Positions 18,204 through 26,521 of a stretch of 64,000 bases of DNA are shown in pieces. Source of the DNA: Bacteroidetes bacterium MedPE-SWsnd-G1 (lineage in GTDB: Bacteria > Bacteroidota > Bacteroidia > Flavobacteriales > Flavobacteriaceae); assembly GCA_001874265.1 (NCBI GenBank), contig MPDD01000009.1, forward strand, positions 1 through 64,000. The letters run 5' to 3'. Position 1 is the first letter of the stretch. Every line of letters starts with the position of its first letter. The translations under genes were made by a program, and so were the position numbers. The notes beneath the pieces were generated by a model that was given only the letters and a program-made list of their open reading frames with translations, did not search any database and was not told the origin of the DNA.

Positions 18204-18734
18204 TTAAATTTTATTTTTTTCTAATTCTTTATATAAAATAGAGAGCGCTCTATGTCTTCTAGACATTAAGGTTCCTTGTGGAATCCCTGTTTCATTTGCT
18301 AAATCTTTATAACTATAGCCTTCAAAATCGATGGCCAGAATTATTGCCGTGTAATGCGGTTTTAACTTGTAAATCGTTCGCATTAATTCGTGTTTCATTT
18401 TTTCAGAATATGCATTCGACGCTTCACCATAAAACACTTCCAATAAACTATCTATTCGTTCTTTATTTGAGTCTTCAATACTGGTGTGTTTTTTATTAAT
18501 CCTCATTGTATCAATTACCTTATTTCGTAGGGCGTTGTACACGAATCCAGTGACGTTATTTATAGGCGAAAGGTTGTGGGCCCTAGAAAATAATTTCAAG
18601 GCCACATCTTGAATAATATCTTCCGCCTCTCTGTCTACACTATCAGAAATACGAGAATTTACATACCGCTTTAGTATGGTGTATTCACTACTAAAAAAAG
18701 ATTTTAATTTTTTGTAATTATCGTTCTCTGACAT
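18204..18734 (-). CDS. ECF-type RNA polymerase sigma factor
   Basis: A 176-residue group 4 sigma factor. Region 2 (about 20-90) has REAEDIIQDVALKLF and FVYNALRNKVID, contacting -10 DNA and core polymerase. Region 4 (about 115-170) has LKPHYTAIILAIDFEGYSY, then the helix-turn-helix KDLANETGIPQGTLMSRRHR for the -35. It heads a three-gene minus-strand operon with a membrane protein and a small ferredoxin-fold protein, both within 10 nt spacing. No classical anti-sigma gene is present next to it. Confidence 0.88.
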   Translation of the reverse strand: MSENDNYKKLKSFFSSEYTILKRYVNSRISDSVDREAEDIIQDVALKLFSRAHNLSPINNVTGFVYNALRNKVIDTMRINKKHTSIEDSNKERIDSLLEVFYGEASNAYSEKMKHELMRTIYKLKPHYTAIILAIDFEGYSYKDLANETGIPQGTLMSRRHRALSILYKELEKNKI

Positions 18735-18879
18735 TTTTTAAAAGCATTTCTATGCGCTCTTCACTTATAAAGACGAAGCTTTTTAATTCTATTGCATTTT
18801 AATTTTAGAAAAATGAAAATTAACCAATATATCGCATTAATGTTTTAGCTTTTTAGGAATTAATTATGAGTAGATTTCT

Positions 18880-18887
18880 TATCTTTG
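18880..18887 (+). promoter_or_regulatory. -7 promoter element for the Cys-peptide/GT2/sigma/Nramp operon
   Basis: TATCTTTG is an exact match to TAnnTTTG and lies 17 nt before the ATG at 18905. It drives the plus strand away from the divergent sigma-factor operon. Confidence 0.55.
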
Positions 18888-18904
18888 CAACCTAAACGTT
18901 TTGT

Positions 18905-19090
18905 ATGAAGTTAGTATTTGTAACTATTGGATTATTAGCCCTTGCTGTACTTGGAATTGCAATTAAAATTTGGGCCAAAAAAGACGGTGAATTTGCCGGA
19001 ACTTGTGCTAGTCAAAATCCCATGCTTAATAAAGACGGTGAAGCGTGTGGCTTCTGCGGTAAACTTCCTGAAAACTGTGAAAACAAGTAA
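18905..19090 (+). CDS. Small membrane-anchored four-Cys protein
   Basis: A 61-residue protein with an N-terminal membrane helix (3-23) and a short soluble domain with Cys at 34, 48, 51 and 58 (EACGFCGKLPENC). The CxxC plus two outlying cysteines could bind a metal or form disulfides. It is the first gene of a tight plus-strand operon: 3 nt to the glycosyltransferase, then an ECF sigma factor and a transporter. I do not recognise a named family. Being co-transcribed with a metal-transporter relative suggests, weakly, metal handling. Confidence 0.7.
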   Translation: MKLVFVTIGLLALAVLGIAIKIWAKKDGEFAGTCASQNPMLNKDGEACGFCGKLPENCENK

Positions 19091-19093
19091 TTA

Positions 19094-20203
19094 ATGCAAG
19101 TAGTTTTTGTAATTTTTATTGCAATTACCTGCATACAGTTATTTTATTTTCTATTTATATTTTCTAGATTTTCATTTTTAAAACCGAATTTCGTTAAAGG
19201 TTCAGATACGCCTGTATCCGTTTTAGTCTGTGCCAGAAATGAAGCCAAAAATCTTCCCGAATTACTTCCACAACTATTAAAGCAAAAACACGCGAATTTT
19301 GAATTGGTCTTAATCAATGATGGTTCTTATGATAGCACCCTTGATATTTTTGAAGACTTTCAAGAAAAAAACAAACATACACAAGCTATCAAAATAGTAA
19401 ATGTTGTTGAGAATGAGCAGTTTTGGGGAAATAAGAAATTTGCACTTTCATTAGGCATTAAAGCAGCAACACATGAGCAGTTGCTTTTTACCGATGCTGA
19501 TTGCGTTCCAAATTCTGAGCATTGGATTTCTGAAATGTCACATCATTTTTCAGATTCCAAACAAATTGTATTGGGCTATGGAGCCTACGAAAAGGTTAAA
19601 AACAGCCCACTAAACAAACTCATTAGATTCGAAACACTGTATACGGCCTTACAGTATTTTTCCTATGCTAAAATTGGATTACCGTACATGGGGGTTGGGC
19701 GTAATTTGGCTTATAAAAAAAGTTTGTTTTTCAAGGCAGGAGGTTTTGCAAAACATATGCACTTAAAATCTGGAGATGATGATTTATTTGTCAATATAAA
19801 TGGAACAACAAAGAACACTGCATTGGCATTTTCTTCGAATAGTTTCACCAATTCAAAGCCAAATACAACTTTTAAAAATTGGATTCATCAAAAAAGAAGA
19901 CATGTTTCTACAGCCAGTTTCTATAAAAGAACTCATCAATTTTTATTAGGGCTATCCTATAGTTCTCAATTATTATTTTGGTCATTTGCAATCTTTTTAT
20001 TGGCTCTGCAGTTCCAATGGGAAATTGTACTTGGAATCATTGGATTTAGAATGTTAGTACAATTATTTGTATTCGGTAAAACCGCCAAAAAATTAAATGA
20101 AAAAGACCTTATTCCATGGATTCCTTTTTTCGAACTATTTTTAATTGTGATACAATTGTTTATATTTATAAAAAATAAAGTATCAAAACCCACACATTGG
20201 TAG
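19094..20203 (+). CDS. Membrane-bound family 2 glycosyltransferase
   Basis: A 369-residue inner-membrane GT2. One N-terminal helix (about 1-22) precedes a cytoplasmic GT-A domain with SVLVCARNEAKNLPELL, LVLINDGSYDSTLD, the DXD motif in LLFTDADCVP and the acceptor-side SGDDDLF and KNWIHQKRRH (Q/RxxRW-like). Two or three C-terminal helices (about 290-365) follow. The processive Q/RxxRW-like motif suggests polymer or lipid-linked glycan synthesis. It lies between a four-Cys peptide and an ECF sigma gene, all with spacing under 7 nt. Product unknown. Confidence 0.88.
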   Translation: MQVVFVIFIAITCIQLFYFLFIFSRFSFLKPNFVKGSDTPVSVLVCARNEAKNLPELLPQLLKQKHANFELVLINDGSYDSTLDIFEDFQEKNKHTQAIKIVNVVENEQFWGNKKFALSLGIKAATHEQLLFTDADCVPNSEHWISEMSHHFSDSKQIVLGYGAYEKVKNSPLNKLIRFETLYTALQYFSYAKIGLPYMGVGRNLAYKKSLFFKAGGFAKHMHLKSGDDDLFVNINGTTKNTALAFSSNSFTNSKPNTTFKNWIHQKRRHVSTASFYKRTHQFLLGLSYSSQLLFWSFAIFLLALQFQWEIVLGIIGFRMLVQLFVFGKTAKKLNEKDLIPWIPFFELFLIVIQLFIFIKNKVSKPTHW

Positions 20204-20209
20204 TCTTTT

Positions 20210-20767
20210 ATGACCAATAAAGAAGAAATTCAAGAAATAATAAACAATGCACGTCTTGGACAAGAAAGTGCATTTAAAAAATTGTTAAACACCTATTGGA
20301 GTGATGTATATCGGTTTCAATTTTCTAAGACCAATAATGAAAACGAAGCAGAAGATATTACCATAAAAACATTTGCCAAGGCTTTTGATAAAATAGACTT
20401 ATACAGCGATAATTACAATTTCAAAACATGGATCATCTCCATTTCAAAAAATATTTTTATCGACTCTATAAGGGGTACAAAAAACGAAACCCTTTCTATT
20501 AATAAAGAAAATTCTGAGGCGTATCATATTTCTGATGATGCTCCATCTCCAGAAGATAAAATTATCATTGACCAAAATTTAGCGGAGTTGCTGGGCCATA
20601 TTAAAAAGTTAAAACCCAAGCAACAAGAAATTATAAATCTGCGTTTCTTTCAAGAGCTCAGTTATAAAGAAATTGCCATTAAAATGAACGAACCCATGAG
20701 TTCAGTTAAAGTAAATTTATTACGAGCAAAAAAATTACTCTCAGATATCATTCATAAAGCAAAATGA
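20210..20767 (+). CDS. ECF-type RNA polymerase sigma factor
   Basis: A 185-residue group 4 sigma factor with region 2 (YWSDVYRFQFSKTNNENEAE, FKTWIISISKNIFIDSIR) and region 4 (LKPKQQEIINLRFFQELSY, KEIAIKMNEPMSSVKVNLLR). Its stop overlaps the next gene's start by 4 nt (ATGA), so the sigma factor and the Nramp-like transporter are translationally coupled. No anti-sigma gene is adjacent. Its sequence differs clearly from the sigma factor at 18.2-18.7 kb. Confidence 0.88.
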   Translation: MTNKEEIQEIINNARLGQESAFKKLLNTYWSDVYRFQFSKTNNENEAEDITIKTFAKAFDKIDLYSDNYNFKTWIISISKNIFIDSIRGTKNETLSINKENSEAYHISDDAPSPEDKIIIDQNLAELLGHIKKLKPKQQEIINLRFFQELSYKEIAIKMNEPMSSVKVNLLRAKKLLSDIIHKAK

Positions 20768-21978
20768 TTCAAAAAATAAAGTCCTTAGGTCCGGGTTTAA
20801 TCTTTGCTGGCGCTTCTATTGGAGTTTCTCATTTGGTTATGTCTACTAAGTCTGGTGCTATTTATGGGTATGGACTAATTTGGGCGCTATTAATAGTACA
20901 CGTATTCAAATATCCTTTTTTCCAATATGGCCCTAGGTATGCCACTGCAACCGGAGAAAGCTTAATAGACGGCTATAAAAAATTAGGTAACTGGGTACTT
21001 ATCACCTATTTCATAATTGCTTTTATTTCTATGTTTACCATTCAGGCTGCTGTTACAATTGTTACTGCAGGCTTGGCCATTAATCTTTTCGGTATTACTG
21101 ATAACCCTGTAAACTGGAGTATTATTATTACAGTTATTTGTGTTTTAATTTTAATACTCGGACGCTATAAATTGTTAGACAACATGATGAAGGTTATTAT
21201 TGTAGTGTTAACTATAACTACAATCACTTCAGTTGTTTTTGCAGGATTTAAAACCGGAACACCAATTGAATTCACTCAAATACTACCCAAAGGCACCATT
21301 GAAATAGGGTTTCTTATTGCATTTTTAGGTTGGATGCCTTCACCTCTAGATCTATCCGTAATTCATTCACTATGGGCAATAGAAAAGAAAAATGAAACTA
21401 AAACTTTTAACACCAAGAAAAGTATCTTAGATTTTAATATTGGCTATGTCGCCACAATATTCTTAGGAGTATGTTTTGTTTCGTTAGGCTATTTTGTTAT
21501 GTTCGGAACTGGAAAAACCTTTAGTGCTAGTGCCGGAGGATTTGCACAACAACTGATCGACTTATACACACAGAGCATAGGTAATTGGGCCTATTACATT
21601 ATTGCAATTGCAGCATTTATCACCATGTTTAGTACCACCTTAACAACATTAGATGCATCACCAAGAGCACTAGCCAAGGTTTTTGAGTTGTCTTTTCCTA
21701 CTAAATTTAAAAAAGGGTATTGGTTCTGGATCGTACTTCTTGCTGCCGGCACCATTCTAATTTTACAATACTTTATGGAAAATATGAGTCAGTTGGTTTT
21801 TGTAGCTACTGTCTTATCCTTTTTAACAGCACCCTTCTTTGCTATTACAAACTTTATTCTAATTTCAAGCAAACACACTCCTAAAGAATGGCGTCCTTCC
21901 TTAGCGATGAAAATACTGAGTTATTTAGGCATTTTTTTCTTAATTGGATTTAGTGTTTGGTATTTAATGAATTTGTAA
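20764..21978 (+). CDS. Divergent Nramp-like transporter
   Basis: A 404-residue inner-membrane protein with about 11 helices and the Nramp (SLC11) layout: GPGLIFAG at the start of TM1 and GAIYGYGLIWALL after it. The DPGN metal-binding motif in TM1 is replaced by GVSH (20-23), and the TM6 MPHN by MPSP (about 191-194). Canonical Mn2+/Fe2+ coordination is therefore lost. Nramp-related proteins with altered sites can move Mg2+ or other solutes, so substrate is left open. Last gene of the operon, coupled to the sigma factor. Confidence 0.8.
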   Translation: MIQKIKSLGPGLIFAGASIGVSHLVMSTKSGAIYGYGLIWALLIVHVFKYPFFQYGPRYATATGESLIDGYKKLGNWVLITYFIIAFISMFTIQAAVTIVTAGLAINLFGITDNPVNWSIIITVICVLILILGRYKLLDNMMKVIIVVLTITTITSVVFAGFKTGTPIEFTQILPKGTIEIGFLIAFLGWMPSPLDLSVIHSLWAIEKKNETKTFNTKKSILDFNIGYVATIFLGVCFVSLGYFVMFGTGKTFSASAGGFAQQLIDLYTQSIGNWAYYIIAIAAFITMFSTTLTTLDASPRALAKVFELSFPTKFKKGYWFWIVLLAAGTILILQYFMENMSQLVFVATVLSFLTAPFFAITNFILISSKHTPKEWRPSLAMKILSYLGIFFLIGFSVWYLMNL

Positions 21979-21983
21979 ATTTG
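21976..21983 (+). promoter_or_regulatory. -7 promoter element of lipA
   Basis: TAAATTTG matches TAnnTTTG exactly and overlaps the stop of the transporter gene, 18 nt before the ATG at 22002. A TTTG at 21956-21959 lies 16 nt upstream, slightly close for a -33 element. Confidence 0.5.
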
Positions 21984-22001
21984 CAATCTAAATTTTAATT
22001 G

Positions 22002-22868
22002 ATGGCTGAGACTTCAACAGTTGAAAAAGTAAAGAAACCTAAATGGTTACGTGTTAAATTACCAACGGGTAAAAAATACACGGAATTAAGAGGACTTGTA
22101 AACAAATACGACTTACATACCATTTGTACTAGTGGTAGTTGTCCTAATATGGGCGAATGTTGGGGAGAAGGTACTGCTACCTTTATGATTCTTGGAAATA
22201 TTTGTACACGTTCTTGTGGGTTCTGTGGTGTAAAAACCGGAAGACCAGAAACAGTTGAATGGGCAGAGCCAGAAAAGGTTGCACGTTCTATAAAATTGAT
22301 GAGCATTAAACATGCTGTCATCACATCTGTAGATAGAGACGATTTAAAAGATGGTGGTTCTATTATATGGGCAGAAACGGTAAAGGCGATCCGCCGTGCA
22401 AATCCAAAGACAACTTTAGAAACGTTAATTCCAGATTTTCAAGAAGACCATAAAGCCTTAGATCGTATTATAGAAGTTGCTCCAGAAGTAGTTTCTCATA
22501 ATATTGAAACCGTAAGGAGATTGACACGTGAAGTTAGAATCCAAGCAAAATATGATAGAAGTTTAGCAGTTCTTAAATACTTAAAAGACCAAGGAATTAA
22601 AAGAACGAAGTCAGGAATAATGCTAGGCCTTGGTGAAACTGAAGAGGAAGTAATACAGTCTATGCAAGATTTGGCAGATGCTAATGTTGACATTGTTACC
22701 ATTGGACAATACCTACAACCAAGTAAAAAACATTTACCAGTTAAAGAATTTATTACTCCGGAACAATTCAAAAAATACGAAGAGATTGGTAAGAAAATGG
22801 GCTTTAGACACGTAGAAAGTGGCGCTTTGGTTCGTTCTTCTTATAAAGCACATAAACATATGGAATAG
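22002..22868 (+). CDS. lipA: Lipoyl synthase
   Basis: Radical-SAM enzyme that inserts two sulfurs into octanoyl groups on lipoyl domains of 2-oxoacid dehydrogenases and GcvH. Both iron-sulfur clusters are visible. The auxiliary cluster cysteines are C42, C47 and C53 (CTSGSCPNMGEC), and the radical-SAM CX3CX2C is C68, C72 and C75 (CTRSCGFC). The C-terminus has GALVRSSYKA with the conserved Ser. The start is ATG 22002; a TTG one codon upstream is in frame but less likely. It is relevant that lipoamide dehydrogenase is encoded at 37.6 kb. Confidence 0.96.
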   Translation: MAETSTVEKVKKPKWLRVKLPTGKKYTELRGLVNKYDLHTICTSGSCPNMGECWGEGTATFMILGNICTRSCGFCGVKTGRPETVEWAEPEKVARSIKLMSIKHAVITSVDRDDLKDGGSIIWAETVKAIRRANPKTTLETLIPDFQEDHKALDRIIEVAPEVVSHNIETVRRLTREVRIQAKYDRSLAVLKYLKDQGIKRTKSGIMLGLGETEEEVIQSMQDLADANVDIVTIGQYLQPSKKHLPVKEFITPEQFKKYEEIGKKMGFRHVESGALVRSSYKAHKHME

Positions 22869-22959
22869 GTAATTAAACCTTTTACAAATTTAAGTGTCTA
22901 ATTAATAAATGGATTTTTCATAGGACCATTTTACATATAGTTAAGTTATTAGTTTACAT

Positions 22960-22988
22960 GCCCTCCATCTGGAGGGCATTTTTCATTT
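22960..22988 (+). terminator. Terminator downstream of lipA
   Basis: Perfect GCCCTCC/GGAGGGC 7-bp stem (22960-22966 with 22971-22977), ATCT loop, followed by an imperfect T-rich tail. It separates lipA from the YtxH operon. Confidence 0.75.
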
Positions 22989-23027
22989 AAAAAGATTCGT
23001 TATATTTACTTTTCTAATTTGTATGCT

Positions 23028-23363
23028 ATGTCTAAAGAATCCAATTTACTTGCAGGATTAATTATAGGAGTTGCCGCAGGTGCCGTTGCCGGTTTAATGC
23101 TCGCTCCATCATCAGGAAAAGAAACCAGAGAAGCTCTTAAAAATAAAACCAAGGGATTGAAAGCAGATTTAGATACTAAACTTAATGCTCTGGATGAAAA
23201 TGTTGTTGACGATTTGAAAGAAAAATTTAGCGATGTAAAAGAAGAAGCATCGGCTGAATATAAAAAAGTGGCTGCAAAAGTTCGGAAATTGGAACAAGAG
23301 ATTGAAGACAAAATAAAGGCTCTTCGCCAACAAGCGGATAAACTTAATACCGAAAACTCTTAA
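23028..23363 (+). CDS. YtxH domain protein
   Basis: A 111-residue protein with an N-terminal glycine/alanine-rich membrane helix (LLAGLIIGVAAGAVAGLML) followed by APSSGKETRE, the classical YtxH signature, and a long amphipathic/coiled-coil helix to the end. The start is ATG 23028; an in-frame TTG at 23019 would add MYA. YtxH proteins are small, often stress-related envelope proteins of unknown mechanism. It is the first of three tightly packed genes. Confidence 0.82.
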   Translation: MSKESNLLAGLIIGVAAGAVAGLMLAPSSGKETREALKNKTKGLKADLDTKLNALDENVVDDLKEKFSDVKEEASAEYKKVAAKVRKLEQEIEDKIKALRQQADKLNTENS

Positions 23364-23371
23364 ATTTTGCT

Positions 23372-23722
23372 ATGATAGATCTTTTAAAAGAGTATTTAGA
23401 AAAACGTGTTCAGCTTGTAAAATATGAGTTGATCGGAATTTTTGCCAACGTTGCTTCTGGTTTGGTAACGTCTTTACTCCTGCTTGTTTTGGCCCTATTT
23501 ATATTATGCATGTTCAGTTTTGCCTTGGCTTTTTGGCTTGGACAACTCCTAGATGATACAGCCCTTGGCTTTGCATGTGTAGGCGGATTTTATACTTTAC
23601 TATTCATTATTTACATGTTTGTTAGCAAAGACAAAGTAGAACTTAAAATAAAGGACCAGATAGTAAAGTCTGCTTTATCTGCTGAAGGAAAAGAAAACAA
23701 CTCAATTGAATCAGAATCTTAA
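23372..23722 (+). CDS. Phage-holin-superfamily-like membrane protein
   Basis: A 116-residue protein with an amphipathic N-terminal helix (LLKEYLEKRVQLVKYELIG) and two membrane helices (about 24-52 and 60-88) with a charged tail. This matches the DUF1469/holin superfamily III-like (Phage_holin_3_6) proteins that are common in bacterial envelopes and are not prophage genes. It lies 8 nt after the YtxH gene and 3 nt before the next. No phage genes are near. Function unknown. Confidence 0.72.
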   Translation: MIDLLKEYLEKRVQLVKYELIGIFANVASGLVTSLLLLVLALFILCMFSFALAFWLGQLLDDTALGFACVGGFYTLLFIIYMFVSKDKVELKIKDQIVKSALSAEGKENNSIESES

Positions 23723-23725
23723 ATT

Positions 23726-24082
23726 ATGAGTATTAAAACGTATCAAGATTTAATTGCGGCTAAAAAGGAGTTAAAACAAGAAATTACAACTGTAGAGACT
23801 GCCATTAAAGACAATAAACTTCTTAAGTTTTCGAGCACAATTATTGATGGTAAATCATTGAAAGAACCCATCATGGAAACTTTAGGCGGACTCGATTTAA
23901 AAAATGTCCTAGCCAGCCCCCTAGGTAGTTTGGCAAGTACTTTCTTTCTTTCGAATAAGTATGTTCGAAAATATTTTGTTGCCTTCACAATTTTGAAAGA
24001 AACTATTCCTTATGCTTATGGAAAAATTAAGGAAATGTTAGAGCAGCAAGAAAATCTTAAAAAAGATGTTAATCAAACTTAA
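23726..24082 (+). CDS. Hypothetical protein of the YtxH/holin-like operon
   Basis: A 118-residue mainly helical protein without signal peptide. A basic coiled-coil start (LIAAKKELKQEITTVETAIK) precedes a weakly hydrophobic centre (LASPLGSLASTFFLSNKYV) and a C-terminal helix rich in Glu/Gln. No named family recognised. The conserved three-gene order with YtxH and a holin-like protein suggests a shared envelope function. Its 3' end overlaps the convergent LolC/E-like gene by 14 bp. Confidence 0.7.
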   Translation: MSIKTYQDLIAAKKELKQEITTVETAIKDNKLLKFSSTIIDGKSLKEPIMETLGGLDLKNVLASPLGSLASTFFLSNKYVRKYFVAFTILKETIPYAYGKIKEMLEQQENLKKDVNQT

Positions 24083-25304
24083 TAGCCTTTACTGGACTTA
24101 TTTTGGTTATGATATAAGACGGAATTAGCAACATTAACAAACAAAGTAAAAGCGTTCCTATATTTAACAATGCAATATATCCCACACTAATAAAAACGGG
24201 AGCTTCACGCACATAATAAGTGTCTGGGTCTAAGGTTATCACTCCAAAATACTGTTGAATCAACAACAAACTAATTCCTATTAAATTCCCCCAAAATAAA
24301 CCTCTTAAAATAATATAGGATGCATTGTACAAGAATAGTTTTCGTACGCTCCAATTAGTACTTCCCAATGATTTTAAGATTCCAATCATTTGTGTTCGTT
24401 CTAGAATTAGCACAAGCAAAGCTGTAATCATATTAATTCCAGCTACTAAAATCATTATGATAATGATTAATGCAATATTATTATCAAACAACTTAATCCA
24501 TTCAAATATACCCGGGTATTTACTTAAAATAGTTGTTGTATTAAGTTCAGAAGGCGTTTCTGCGTATATCTGATCTCCTTTAAAACGAATCATGTTAAAG
24601 TCATTCACAAATATTTCAAAGCCTCCAACCTCATTGGTTTTCCATTTATTTAAACGCTGTATTTGTTTTAGATCTGCAAAAACAACACTTTCGTCAAACT
24701 CTTGCATCCCTGAATTGTAAATACCAACCACTTTAAACTTTCGAACACTCGGTGGTTTTGAAATATCCTCTTTTAAAAAGAAGGTATTGAACTCGTCCCC
24801 AACTTTAAATTGCAATCGATTGCTAATATGCTCAGACAACAGCACATCCTCACTAAATTCGTCACTAAACACTGGCAATGCGCCTGCTATCAAATACTCT
24901 TGCAAAAATTGCCAATCGTACTCTTGCCCAACTCCTTTTACAACAACACCTTCAAAATCAGTTTCCGTTTTAATAATTGCAGGTTTTGTAGCATAGGCTT
25001 GTATATGCCTAATTCCATCTACCAAATTAAAATCTGGGTAAAAAGATTGCTCCGCAGACACCGGTACTAAGGTTATTTCAGAATTGTTATTGTCGAAATT
25101 GGTAATTTGAACATGCCCATTAAACCCGGCAACCTTATCTCTAATTTTATCTTGCAAACCAATACCCGTTGCAATGGCAATCATCATGATTATAATTCCC
25201 AATGAAATTGCCACTATGGCAATTTTTATAATTGGTGATGAAATACTACTTTTATGCTTAGCAGATTTCGTTAGCCTTTTTGCAATAAATAATTCGTAAT
25301 TCAA
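24069..25304 (-). CDS. LolC/LolE-like ABC transporter permease
   Basis: A 411-residue FtsX-type permease. TM1 (about 24-50, IAIVAISLGIIIMMIAIATG) is followed by a MacB-like periplasmic domain of about 210 residues, and then three C-terminal helices with the FtsX motif ILKSLGSTNWSVRKLF. The family drives outer-membrane lipoprotein release (Lol) or peptide export with a separate ATPase, which is not encoded here. Its start codon is only 8 bp from the divergent namZ-like start, so promoters must lie inside coding sequence. Confidence 0.85.
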   Translation of the reverse strand: MNYELFIAKRLTKSAKHKSSISSPIIKIAIVAISLGIIIMMIAIATGIGLQDKIRDKVAGFNGHVQITNFDNNNSEITLVPVSAEQSFYPDFNLVDGIRHIQAYATKPAIIKTETDFEGVVVKGVGQEYDWQFLQEYLIAGALPVFSDEFSEDVLLSEHISNRLQFKVGDEFNTFFLKEDISKPPSVRKFKVVGIYNSGMQEFDESVVFADLKQIQRLNKWKTNEVGGFEIFVNDFNMIRFKGDQIYAETPSELNTTTILSKYPGIFEWIKLFDNNIALIIIIMILVAGINMITALLVLILERTQMIGILKSLGSTNWSVRKLFLYNASYIILRGLFWGNLIGISLLLIQQYFGVITLDPDTYYVREAPVFISVGYIALLNIGTLLLCLLMLLIPSYIITKISPVKAIKFD

Positions 25305-25312
25305 ATTAAAAC

Positions 25313-26506
25313 ATGGTACAAGTTCGATTCAAAAATACACAATTCTTTTCGGTTATATTCATCCTATTTTCGATGATTTCTTGTGCGCAAAGCAATGCAA
25401 TAAACGAAAAGGAAATAATTGTATCTGCAAACAGAACAAGTGCGTATTTACCGTTATTGCAGAACAAAAAAGTTGCTATAGTTTCTAATCAAACAAGTGT
25501 TATTTTTAAAGAAAACGGCAATACCCACATAATTGACTCCCTATTGAGTCTGAACATTAATGTTGTAAAAGCCTTTGCACCTGAACATGGTTTTAGAGGT
25601 AAGGCAGATGCTGGTGAACATGTAGAAGACGGGTTCGATACCAAAACAGGGCTTCCAATAATTTCATTACACGGTAAAAATAGAAAGCCGCAACCTGAGA
25701 CCTTGGAGGGGGTTGACATTGTTTTGTTCGATATTCAAGATGTAGGAGTTCGTTTTTACACCTATATTTCTACCATGAGTAATGTAATGGAGGCTTGTGC
25801 TGAACAAGGAATTCCGGTTGTTGTATTGGACAGGCCTAACCCTAACGGACACTATATCGATGGTCCAACGTTGAAACCTGAACACAAAAGTTTTCTAGGT
25901 ATGCACCCAATACCTTTAGTGTATGGAATGACCATTGGTGAATATGCGCATATGGTAAACGGTGAAGACTGGCTTAAAAACAATATTAAATGCGATTTAA
26001 CTGTAATTGAATTAAAAAATTACACACATCATTCCGAATATCATTTACCAATAAGACCTTCTCCGAACTTACCAAATGATCAATCTATTAACCTCTACCC
26101 TAGTTTAGGTTTTTTTGAAGGCACTCCTATTAACGCAGGTCGCGGAACTGAATTTCAGTTTCAACGCTATGGTTCACCTGAATTTCCTTCTTCAGATTTC
26201 ACCTATACTCCAGCACCTAATTTTGGATCTAAATACCCAAAACATCAAGGCAAGAAATGTAACGGAGTTGATCTAAGTACAACGCCAAGACAATCAAAAG
26301 TAAACATGACGTGGTTGGTAGATGCCTATCAAAAATCACCAGATAAGGAGGCTTTTTTTGGTAAAACGTTTACAATTCATGCGGGCTCTCCAAAATTAGA
26401 AGAACAGTTGAAAAATGGTTTATCTGACATAGAGATTGAGAGTTCTTGGAAAGTTGAGATTGAACAATTCAAACAAATTAGATCGAAGTATTTAATTTAT
26501 AATTAA
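25313..26506 (+). CDS. NamZ-like exo-beta-N-acetylmuramidase (DUF1343) lipoprotein
   Basis: A 397-residue exported lipoprotein with the lipobox SMISC near residue 23. It is a full DUF1343 protein: VAIVSNQTSV, FAPEHGFRG, DIVLFDIQDVGVRFYTYI, VVVLDRPNPNGHYIDGP, LYPSLGFFEGTPINAGRGT. The family member NamZ of Tannerella/Bacillus removes non-reducing-end MurNAc from peptidoglycan fragments. The Rossmann-like N-terminal domain and the Glu/His residues of these motifs are intact. It is followed 15 nt later by an AraC regulator. Function as an exo-muramidase is inferred from the family. Confidence 0.85.
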   Translation: MVQVRFKNTQFFSVIFILFSMISCAQSNAINEKEIIVSANRTSAYLPLLQNKKVAIVSNQTSVIFKENGNTHIIDSLLSLNINVVKAFAPEHGFRGKADAGEHVEDGFDTKTGLPIISLHGKNRKPQPETLEGVDIVLFDIQDVGVRFYTYISTMSNVMEACAEQGIPVVVLDRPNPNGHYIDGPTLKPEHKSFLGMHPIPLVYGMTIGEYAHMVNGEDWLKNNIKCDLTVIELKNYTHHSEYHLPIRPSPNLPNDQSINLYPSLGFFEGTPINAGRGTEFQFQRYGSPEFPSSDFTYTPAPNFGSKYPKHQGKKCNGVDLSTTPRQSKVNMTWLVDAYQKSPDKEAFFGKTFTIHAGSPKLEEQLKNGLSDIEIESSWKVEIEQFKQIRSKYLIYN

Positions 26507-26521
26507 GACAAACTTAATTAA

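Noticed and set aside
23372-23722. Prophage (holin) signal
   Set aside because: The holin-like domain is common in envelope operons; no capsid, tail, lysis or integrase genes are nearby.
24069-24082. Overlapping 3' ends of the hypothetical protein and the LolC/E-like gene as evidence of a misannotation
   Set aside because: Short convergent overlaps also occur at 1457-1464 and 15394-15401 in this window and are normal for a compact genome.
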